This document shows, piece by piece, positions 1-5,933 of a DNA stretch of 37,532 nucleotides. The position numbers and the translations under genes were made by a program. The first letter of the stretch is position 1, and each line of letters begins with the position of its first letter. The DNA comes from Nitrospirota bacterium. GTDB taxonomy: Bacteria; Nitrospirota; Thermodesulfovibrionia; Thermodesulfovibrionales; JdFR-85. The stretch is from contig WGER01000041.1 of the NCBI GenBank assembly GCA_015492645.1, forward strand, positions 1 to 37,532, given 5' to 3'. A model generated the notes under the pieces. It was not told where the DNA came from and searched no databases. It worked only from the letters and a program-made list of their open reading frames with translations.

Positions 1-17
1 TGCGCTAACAGAGCCAC

Positions 18-45
18 ATTTCACGGACATCCATTTTTGAGCTAA
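18..45 (+). repeat. Dispersed repeat, copy B1
   Basis: ATTTCACGGACA followed by a variable 2-3 bases, then ATTTTTGA and CTAA. The same arrangement is found at 20666-20692 in the same orientation. The complement begins TGTCCGTGAAAT-like, which could be the end of an insertion sequence, but no transposase is present, so it may be a solo terminus or part of the local repeat family. Confidence 0.6.
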
Positions 46-55
46 TACGCTTTCC

Positions 56-75
56 GGGTTAGACCCTAAATTGCC
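56..75 (+). repeat. Short direct repeat, first copy
   Basis: GGGTTAGACCCTAAATTGCC. A second copy lies at 353-372 and differs at two of 20 positions. The CCTAAATTGCC half is also the inverted form of the AATTTAGG arm at 339-352, so this belongs to the same palindromic family. Confidence 0.6.
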
Positions 76-104
76 ATTAGAAATAGTTGTTTTTGCGGCA
101 GAAA

Positions 105-125
105 CTGCCTCAAAACAGGATTTAT
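105..125 (+). repeat. Dispersed repeat, copy A1
   Basis: A 21-base sequence (begins CTGCCTCAAAAC, ends GGATTTAT) whose exact reverse complement is at 20599-20619. In both places a B copy lies within about 90 bases, but A and B have opposite relative orientation in the two places. This suggests inversion or independent insertion of modules. Confidence 0.65.
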
Positions 126-222
126 GCGACAATTTTTAATCAAAAGATTTCAGCCCTTTTTCACCTAATAGGTGAGACGTCATTAAATTAGACACGGCAC
201 TGTCGGTGAAATCCTGATTTTT

Positions 223-312
223 CGGCAAGGGTTCCCAGGAAAATCGTGGATTTTCCTGGGCTGAGTTCCTCTGCCCCACAAGATCTTCTGATCTTGTGGG
301 GACCCCCTGCCG
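223..312. repeat. Double-hairpin palindromic element
   Basis: Two perfect 12-bp hairpins stand in tandem: 234-245/249-260 (CCCAGGAAAATC, loop GTG) and 274-285/290-301 (CCCCACAAGATC, loop TTCT). Both sit inside an outer stem, CGGCAAGGG at 223-231 against CCCTGCCG at 305-312, with one bulged base. The outer stem and the AAAATC arm resemble the hairpin at 11434-11481. It is followed by CTTCCAGAGTTTTGA (314-328), which resembles the complement of 19905-19920. No T-tract follows on either strand, so it is a poor intrinsic terminator. Confidence 0.75.
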
Positions 313-338
313 CCTTCCAGAGTTTTGATTGAAATTCT

Positions 339-375
339 ATCGGCAATTTAGGGGGTTAGATCCTAAATTACCGAT
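339..375. repeat. Imperfect inverted repeat
   Basis: The arms ATCGGCAATTTAGG (339-352) and CCTAAATTACCGAT (362-375) pair over 14 positions with one mismatch around a 9-base centre. The same CGGCAA-ATT core recurs at 407-415 and, inverted, at 65-75 and around 11397. Confidence 0.65.
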
Positions 376-382
376 AAATTGT

Positions 383-415
383 CTGTAGTTTTGACAGAAA
401 GCCTAACGGCAAATT
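383..415 (+). repeat. Repeat module, copy T1
   Basis: A 33-base module (CTGTAGTTTTGACAGAAAGC and onwards to GGCAAATT). It matches the reverse complement of 11397-11428 at about 30 of 33 positions, with one single-base gap. In both places it lies beside a long hairpin. Confidence 0.7.
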
Positions 416-431
416 CTGGGGTTACTTTTTG

Positions 432-460
432 TTGCATTAAGGCGATTTTTAAGGTATAAT
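432..460 (+). promoter_or_regulatory. Sigma-70-type promoter of the hydrogenase operon
   Basis: TTGCAT at 432-437 and a perfect TATAAT at 455-460, separated by 17 bases. The predicted transcription start is around 467, which falls on the first codons of the downstream gene. There is no Shine-Dalgarno sequence before the ATG. The transcript would therefore be leaderless, starting at or just before the ATG at 469. Confidence 0.65.
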
Positions 461-462
461 AT

Positions 463-2040
463 ATGGCGATGGAAGTAGGGTTGTTTTTATCAGAGGGTGG
501 GGGAATAATAAGTTCAGTTGTAGATCTCTCATGGATTGCCTCCAATTATAAGGACCTCTCTACCATAAAGATCCTGAGAGACTTCAATTCACCTGATGCA
601 ATAGACACAATCCTCAGAGAGGTAAAGGAAAGGGGGCTCTCTGGAGTTGTCCTCGGAGGCGAATCTCCCCTTTTTTACAGAAAGACAAGAAATGGCGATT
701 ATCTGCTCAGGAAGTTGAAGGCAGCAGGGATCAACCCTAACCTGATAGGGATTGCCAACCTGAAGGAACAGGTCGCACTGCCACACAGGTCTACTCCTGT
801 TGAGGCAACAAAGAAGGCAAAGGTATTTGTGGATGTGGCGCTACAGAAGGTCTATCTCTCAAAACCTGTGAGGGAGATCGAAGTAGCACCCAAGAAATCC
901 GTTGCAATCTTCGGGAGTACTACAAGTGGTCTCATGACAGGAGCAAACCTCTTGAAAAGGGGTTACAGGGTCATTTTTATTGACCAGGAAGATCTCTCCG
1001 AAGATGAGATTCCATCAGACCTCCGTCCCACACTTGGATACCTGAAGGACAATCCATTGGCCACCTTTCATACCTCAGACCTTCTTGAATTCTATGGATA
1101 TGCAGGTAACTTCAGAATAGACCTGACAGACGGGACACAGATAAGGACCGGATCGGTGGTTGTTGCCGTGGAGGACAATATTGAGTCTACAGCAAAACTC
1201 TATCCTCACCTCAGGATAGAAAGAGACGAGAATGGGCTATTCAAGGCACTCCAGTCAGAGACCTCAACAGTAGAGACCTCTGTGGAGGGGATATTTCTCC
1301 TTCCTGTCAGAGGAGAAGACCCCCTGAAGAAGAAATTACTCTATGCGGATTCTGCCACATCTCGGATAGATGAACTCCTCAACAATGAAGAGATCCATCA
1401 CGAACTCTTTGTCTCCGAGGTTGATGAGGAGGTTTGTGGTGGATGTGGAACCTGTATCAAGACCTGTATCTTTAAGGCATCAGAACTTGACCCTGTAAAG
1501 AGGCTCTCTTCAACAAACATCCACCGATGTGTGGGGTGTGGCAATTGCGTATCTGCATGTCCTACTGGAGCACGTGACCAGGTCTCTGCCTCCACGGCCT
1601 TTCTTATCTCTGCAATAAAACACCTCGCTACATATACCCCTCCTGATGGTGTAAAGGTCCTTTACATCCTATGCGACGGTTGTGGTTATCCCTCCTTAGA
1701 CGAGGCAGGCAGGATGGGGTTAAAGTACTCGTTGGGAATACTTCCATTAAGGGTAAGGTGCGGTGGGAGGGTTGATACCCAGTTGATTCTGGAGGCCTTT
1801 GCAGAGGGGTTCCAGGGTGTTGTAGTCTGTAAGTGTGCCAACGAACACTGCATAAATATAGTGGGCAGTCTGGACCTGGACAGGAGGGCAAATCTCTTCA
1901 GGGCCGTCCTGAAGAGCAGAGGTATAGAGCCTGAGAAATTGAGGATCTTTGGTCTCTCAAAGTGTGATGGTCATGCCTGCATAAACAACGCAGTGGAGTT
2001 TATGGAATATCTGAAGAGAGAAACAGGGGTGCTGAGATGA
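463..2040 (+). CDS. HdrA-like/MvhD fusion, electron-transfer subunit of [NiFe] hydrogenase
   Basis: A 525-residue cytoplasmic iron-sulfur protein expected to take electrons from the hydrogenase encoded next door. Residues 1-145 align by eye with the N-terminal domain of heterodisulfide reductase HdrA. Residues 145-310 look like a shortened Rossmann/flavin domain with a degenerate glycine loop (FGSTTSG). Residues 325-366 carry two Cx2Cx2Cx3C [4Fe-4S] motifs (C325-C335, C356-C366). From about 395 the protein is MvhD-like, with C404/C407, C433, C456/C458 and C463 for a [2Fe-2S] cluster. The N-terminal cysteines usual in HdrA are absent: the CxCG position reads SEGG. The ferredoxin insert in the flavin domain is also missing, so flavin-based bifurcation is doubtful. 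Start: ATG 463 or, better with the promoter position, ATG 469. The stop overlaps mvhG by ATGA. Confidence 0.85.
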   Translation: MAMEVGLFLSEGGGIISSVVDLSWIASNYKDLSTIKILRDFNSPDAIDTILREVKERGLSGVVLGGESPLFYRKTRNGDYLLRKLKAAGINPNLIGIANLKEQVALPHRSTPVEATKKAKVFVDVALQKVYLSKPVREIEVAPKKSVAIFGSTTSGLMTGANLLKRGYRVIFIDQEDLSEDEIPSDLRPTLGYLKDNPLATFHTSDLLEFYGYAGNFRIDLTDGTQIRTGSVVVAVEDNIESTAKLYPHLRIERDENGLFKALQSETSTVETSVEGIFLLPVRGEDPLKKKLLYADSATSRIDELLNNEEIHHELFVSEVDEEVCGGCGTCIKTCIFKASELDPVKRLSSTNIHRCVGCGNCVSACPTGARDQVSASTAFLISAIKHLATYTPPDGVKVLYILCDGCGYPSLDEAGRMGLKYSLGILPLRVRCGGRVDTQLILEAFAEGFQGVVVCKCANEHCINIVGSLDLDRRANLFRAVLKSRGIEPEKLRIFGLSKCDGHACINNAVEFMEYLKRETGVLR

Positions 2041-2942
2041 AGGTCTCTGTAGCCACAGGCCACCTGCAGGGCTGTTTTGGCTGTCATGTGGCATTGCTTG
2101 ATCTGCATGAGGAGATGCTTGATCTGATCAAGGTAATAGAGATAGTACGTTCTCCCCTGAATGATGTAAAGGATGTACCAGAGGTACAGATAGGAATATT
2201 AGATGGATGCATTGCCAACACTGACAATGAGGCCCTCGCCCTCACCTTCCGTAAAAGGGCAAAGACTGTGGTGGCACTGGGCACATGTGCCTGTATGGGT
2301 GGAATTCCCGGTATGAGGAACCTCTACAAGGTTGAAGAGGTCCTGAAGAGGGCCTACATCGAATCTGAAAGCACCATAAATGGAAAAATACCCAGAGGGG
2401 ACCTCCCCGATCTCCTTCCCAGGGTGCAGGCAGTTCACCAGGTGATAGATGTGGATTATAAGATACCTGGATGTCCTCCCCTGCCATCCCAGATCAAAGA
2501 GACACTCGTTACACTTGTGGAGGGAAGAGAGCCTGAAGGGCATAAAAAGAACCTCTGCCACGAGTGTAGAAGGGAGCATGAACAACTTGTGATTCCCAGG
2601 CGAGAATTTATCACAGAATCCGTTCATGCCTTTGTAGAACTGGAAAGGATAGATGAAAACAGATGTTTTCTGGAGCAGGGGGTCCTTTGTATGGGACCAG
2701 CCACTGTTGAGGGATGTGGTGCCCGGTGTGTAAAGGCAAATACACCATGCAGGGGGTGTATGGGGCCCACGCCTGATGCCCTGGAGCAGGGAGCCAAGAT
2801 AATAAATGCACTGGCAACGGTGCTGCCTGCCGGGGGGCTGATGTTCATGGAAGATGTTGTCGGGGTTGGGTACAGATATTCCCTTCCTGTATCTATAATT
2901 CCGGCTATAAAGGATGTCCTGAGGGAGAAAGGCGATGGGTAG
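2037..2942 (+). CDS. mvhG: F420-non-reducing-type hydrogenase small subunit (MvhG-like)
   Basis: Small subunit of a group 3c-like [NiFe] hydrogenase, relaying electrons from the NiFe site through iron-sulfur clusters to the HdrA/MvhD protein. The proximal-cluster cysteines are seen in GCFGCH (C13, C16), LGTCACMGG and PGCPP. A C-terminal cysteine-rich part (NLCHECRREHE, RCFLEQGVLC, GCGARC, PCRGCMGP) would hold two further clusters. There is no signal peptide or Tat motif, so it is cytoplasmic. At 301 residues it is typical for MvhG. It starts inside the stop of the preceding gene and its end overlaps the large-subunit start by 8 bases, as expected for coupled translation of equimolar subunits. 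Confidence 0.92.
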   Translation: MKVSVATGHLQGCFGCHVALLDLHEEMLDLIKVIEIVRSPLNDVKDVPEVQIGILDGCIANTDNEALALTFRKRAKTVVALGTCACMGGIPGMRNLYKVEEVLKRAYIESESTINGKIPRGDLPDLLPRVQAVHQVIDVDYKIPGCPPLPSQIKETLVTLVEGREPEGHKKNLCHECRREHEQLVIPRREFITESVHAFVELERIDENRCFLEQGVLCMGPATVEGCGARCVKANTPCRGCMGPTPDALEQGAKIINALATVLPAGGLMFMEDVVGVGYRYSLPVSIIPAIKDVLREKGDG

Positions 2943-4353
2943 ACTCATAAGGATCGAGCCTCTGACTAAACTGGAAGGCCACGGCAAGGTAACCATTATC
3001 CTTGGTGATACTGGTGAAGTAGAGTCATGCCACTTTCACGTAACCGAGTTTCGTGGGTTTGAGAAGTTCTGTGAGGGAAGGATGCTCTGGGATATGCCTG
3101 TTATCACCACAAGGGTCTGTGGTATATGCCCTGTCAGCCACCACCTCGCCTCTGTTAAGGCAATAGAAGACCTTCTGGGTATCAAACCACCTCCAGTGGC
3201 AGAAAAACTGAGAGAACTGATGCATATGGGGCAGATCATCCATTCACATTCATTACACCTGTTCTTTCTCGCGGCACCTGACTTCATAGTGGGGCCTGAT
3301 GCAGACCCACAAAAGAGGGATATCTTCGGAATAATTGAGAAGGAACCTGAACTGGTAAGGAAGGCGATCCAGTTGAGAAAGTTCGGGCAGGATGTGATAG
3401 ATGCTGTTGGTGGAAGAGCGATCCATCCGGTCACAGCAATACCAGGGGGGATGAGCAGACCCTTCTCCCATGAAGCCAGATACAACCTACTTAAGGAGGT
3501 CTCAAAGATTGAGGCCCTTGCACTATGGGCCGTTGACCTGGCCAGGAGACTCACAGAGACCTATATAAGAGATGGCAGTTCCCTTGGAGATCTTCCCACA
3601 ATGCATCTGGGCACGGTCCGAGGAGGTGCCCTGGAACTGTACAATGGAAGTTTGAGATTGTTGAATGGTGATGGACAGATGATAGAGGAATTCGACCCCT
3701 CTAAATACCTTGATTTCATTGGTGAACATGTTGAACCCCACTCCTATCTAAAGTTTCCCTATTACAAAACAAAGGGGTGGCCTGAGGGTATATACAGGGT
3801 CGGACCTTTAGCAAGGCTCAATGTATCTGAAAGGATAACCACTCCAAGGGCCTCTGAGTACTTAAGGGATTTTAAGGCGATAAACAATGGAAGACCTCTA
3901 AACGAGAATCTATACTACCACTACGCAAGGGCGATAGAGATACTCTATGCTGTTGAAAGGACAATGCAGTTGCTTGAAGACGATGAGATTGTTGACAGAG
4001 AGTGTCGTGTAAAGATAGACAGGAGAGGTGGCGAGGGGATAGGTGTCTTAGAGGCACCCAGAGGAACCCTCATCCACCACTACTGGGCAGATGATGATGG
4101 CAGGGTGCTAAAGGCTAATCTTATAGTCGCCACTGCCCATAACAATGGAGCCATAGATCGATCAGTTCAGACTGTGGCAAGGGGTCTTATCAGGGGAGGA
4201 AAAGTGGAAGAGGGCCTGCTGAACAGGATAGAGATGGCGATAAGGTGTTATGATCCCTGTCTGTCATGCTCTACCCATGCGGTTGGAGAGATGCCCCTGG
4301 AGGTGGTTATAGAGGACCGGGACGGGAAGATACTCCATCATCTGATGAGGTGA
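2935..4353 (+). CDS. mvhA: [NiFe] hydrogenase large subunit (MvhA-like)
   Basis: Catalytic subunit of the cytoplasmic hydrogenase. The two NiFe-binding motifs are intact: RVCGICPVSHH (C62, C65) near the N-terminus and DPCLSCSTH (C442, C445, H448) near the C-terminus. All four ligands are cysteine, not selenocysteine. The 24 residues after H448 are the expected pro-peptide removed by a maturation protease, which is encoded two genes downstream. The length (472) is normal for MvhA. No F420-reducing FrhB-like or NAD-binding subunit is nearby, so electrons should leave through MvhG and the HdrA/MvhD fusion. Hyp maturation genes are not in this window. Confidence 0.93.
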   Translation: MGRLIRIEPLTKLEGHGKVTIILGDTGEVESCHFHVTEFRGFEKFCEGRMLWDMPVITTRVCGICPVSHHLASVKAIEDLLGIKPPPVAEKLRELMHMGQIIHSHSLHLFFLAAPDFIVGPDADPQKRDIFGIIEKEPELVRKAIQLRKFGQDVIDAVGGRAIHPVTAIPGGMSRPFSHEARYNLLKEVSKIEALALWAVDLARRLTETYIRDGSSLGDLPTMHLGTVRGGALELYNGSLRLLNGDGQMIEEFDPSKYLDFIGEHVEPHSYLKFPYYKTKGWPEGIYRVGPLARLNVSERITTPRASEYLRDFKAINNGRPLNENLYYHYARAIEILYAVERTMQLLEDDEIVDRECRVKIDRRGGEGIGVLEAPRGTLIHHYWADDDGRVLKANLIVATAHNNGAIDRSVQTVARGLIRGGKVEEGLLNRIEMAIRCYDPCLSCSTHAVGEMPLEVVIEDRDGKILHHLMR

Positions 4354-4357
4354 GGAG

Positions 4358-4606
4358 ATGAGACCACAGGAGGCCCTCAATAATGTGGTAAAGAAGGAAC
4401 TGGAGGAAACCTTTGGTGCTGGATTGGCCGCAAGGATAATCTTTTCTGCCATCAGTGCAACCGGGGCACCTATTATAGATATCACAAAGGAAAAGTACTT
4501 AGAAGTTATTGAACATATCTGTAATGATGAGAGAGTGAGAGGGCTCTGGGGTGACTTTGGGGCTCAATCAAAATTCACCCTCTGGAAGGAACTTGTCTCC
4601 AATTAG
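4358..4606 (+). CDS. Small unknown protein in the hydrogenase operon
   Basis: An 82-residue acidic, soluble protein without a recognised domain. It begins 4 bases after the mvhA stop, preceded by GAGGTGAGGAG, a good ribosome binding site. It has no cysteines apart from one near residue 56, so it is unlikely to hold a cluster. The C-terminal part (NDERVRGLWGDFGAQSKF) looks like a folded motif, not low-complexity sequence. Its 3' end overlaps the GTG-started protease gene by 56 bases. The placement between the large subunit and its protease suggests an assembly or accessory role; that is inference only. Confidence 0.75.
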   Translation: MRPQEALNNVVKKELEETFGAGLAARIIFSAISATGAPIIDITKEKYLEVIEHICNDERVRGLWGDFGAQSKFTLWKELVSN

Positions 4607-5069
4607 ACCATACCTCGTGGTGGGCCTTGGGAACCCTCTATTCAGAGATGATGGCCTCGGCTGGTACCTGATCCAGGAATTAAAGAATAAAGTTACACCC
4701 CAGATTGAGGTGATATGGCTTCCTAACTTCTTTGATATCCTCCTATGGATTGAGGGTAGAAAAAAGGTTGTAATAGTGGATACTATTCTTGAGGGAGCAA
4801 GAGCGGGATCAGTCTACAGGATCGACCTTCTTCAGGATGTTAAAAGATCGACCTCTTTCACCTGTTCACATTCTTTCAGTATAGGTAATCTCCGGAATGT
4901 AGTTAATCTCCTCTATGACAGACCACCAGAGATTATACTCCTCGGTGTTACTGTCAGGGATACAGGGTACGGTGAGTCGCTCTCAACAGAGATAAAGAGT
5001 ACAATGCCTGTATTAATTGAGGCTGTTCTGAGGGAGTTCTCTCCTCTTCCATCTCCTGTGGATCCATAA
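4551..5069 (+). CDS. Hydrogenase maturation protease (M52/HycI-HyaD family)
   Basis: Endopeptidase that would trim the MvhA C-terminus after DPCLSCSTH once nickel is inserted. The family signature GLGNPLFRDDGLG near residue 26 supplies the first acidic nickel ligand. VDTILEGARAGS and CSHSFSIGN supply the later acidic and histidine positions. About 172 residues is usual. The GTG at 4551 overlaps the previous gene by 56 bases; a TTG at 4593 just before the conserved domain is an alternative with AAGGAAC close upstream. The last 57 bases overlap, tail to tail, the acyltransferase gene on the other strand. Confidence 0.88.
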   Translation: MTLGLNQNSPSGRNLSPIRPYLVVGLGNPLFRDDGLGWYLIQELKNKVTPQIEVIWLPNFFDILLWIEGRKKVVIVDTILEGARAGSVYRIDLLQDVKRSTSFTCSHSFSIGNLRNVVNLLYDRPPEIILLGVTVRDTGYGESLSTEIKSTMPVLIEAVLREFSPLPSPVDP

Positions 5070-5933
5070 CCACTCTGAGGGATGCTCCATCACATACCGC
5101 TCCACATAGGAATTCAGAAGTGCTACTGCAGAGGCCACATCCGACTCTATATGCTCCAGGGCCTCAACCTCGGGATGGATCTCAATCACATGCCCATCCC
5201 GATTTCTGTGAATAAATGCAGGCACAACAGGGGAACCCGTCTTTCTTGCAATCAACACAGGTGCCTTCATACTCCAGGCAGGAGAACCGAGAAAGTCAAC
5301 AACCACCCCTTCAGATGGAACCACACTCTGGTCTATTAGTAATCCCACAATGCCACCGCTCTTCAAGGTCTTGATTATCTGTTTTATTGCACCCTCTTTG
5401 TAAATCACCTCGTTTCCGTACCTCCGCCTTGCACTCTCAAGCACTCTATTCAGAAATGCACTGTTCTGTCTCCTTGCCACCACCCTCATATTGAGTCCCA
5501 TCTTTGACGCAAACAGCGCCATCAACTCCCAGTTGCCACAGTGGCCGGTTATCAGGAGGACACCCCTCTCTTTTCTGAGGGCCCTCTGGAGGTTTTCAAG
5601 CCCGTCCACCCTCACTCCCTTGATGAGTCTTCTGCCTCTTCCATGGTACAACTTGATCAATTCGATCAGGGATATCCCGAGATTCTGGAAACACCCCTTT
5701 ACCACCTCTTCAGGCCTGACATCCGGCAGAAAGCCCGCCTCCTTCACCCTTTTGACATTTTCTATCCCCACCCTTCTCCTCTCCGACCAGAGGTAATATG
5801 CTGACATCCCAAGGAATCTTCCGAATGCACTGCTGAGCCCCTGGGGCATCAGTGCTATGGGCAGTGTGATGAGATAGAAGACCACAAATTGAGAATCTTT
5901 TATCAGACCTGAGAGTCTTCTGAGGAATCTCAT
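5013..5933 (-). CDS. Lysophospholipid/lipid A acyltransferase (LpxL/HtrB family)
   Basis: A membrane-associated acyltransferase, probably adding a secondary acyl chain to lipid A at the inner face of the cytoplasmic membrane. The N-terminal hydrophobic segment (about 15-32) is the usual membrane anchor. GHCGNWE holds the H-x4-E catalytic motif (H131, E136). VGLLIDQSV and the ending WLWIHRRWK are characteristic. At 306 residues it is full length. It overlaps the Lon-like gene by ATGA, so the two are translationally coupled. Its presence implies an LPS-bearing outer membrane. The 3' end overlaps the hydrogenase protease gene on the opposite strand. Confidence 0.9.
   Translation of the reverse strand: MRFLRRLSGLIKDSQFVVFYLITLPIALMPQGLSSAFGRFLGMSAYYLWSERRRVGIENVKRVKEAGFLPDVRPEEVVKGCFQNLGISLIELIKLYHGRGRRLIKGVRVDGLENLQRALRKERGVLLITGHCGNWELMALFASKMGLNMRVVARRQNSAFLNRVLESARRRYGNEVIYKEGAIKQIIKTLKSGGIVGLLIDQSVVPSEGVVVDFLGSPAWSMKAPVLIARKTGSPVVPAFIHRNRDGHVIEIHPEVEALEHIESDVASAVALLNSYVERYVMEHPSEWLWIHRRWKRRELPQNSLN

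Larger units (their letters stand above)
1..431. other. Repeat-rich intergenic region upstream of the hydrogenase operon
   Basis: No convincing gene is seen here; the open frames on either strand are short and have no recognisable domain or ribosome binding site. The stretch is built from short palindromes and repeats listed separately: a copy of a sequence also found near 20666, a 21-base sequence found inverted at 20599, a double hairpin at 223-312, an imperfect inverted repeat at 339-375 and a module at 383-415 that recurs inverted at 11397. This looks like a landing zone for a dispersed intergenic repeat family. An upstream gene may lie off the left edge. Confidence 0.7.

Noticed and set aside
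223-420. CRISPR array or terminator
   Set aside because: Repeats are few, unevenly spaced and palindromic with differing arms; there are no spacers or cas genes. No T-tract follows the hairpins.
2199-2996. 265-residue open frame on the minus strand
   Set aside because: It lies fully over mvhG and the start of mvhA, which have clear family motifs; it has no domain or ribosome site.
4240-4290. Selenocysteine in the hydrogenase large subunit, as in some methanogens
   Set aside because: Both NiFe motifs are read with four cysteines and no in-frame UGA.
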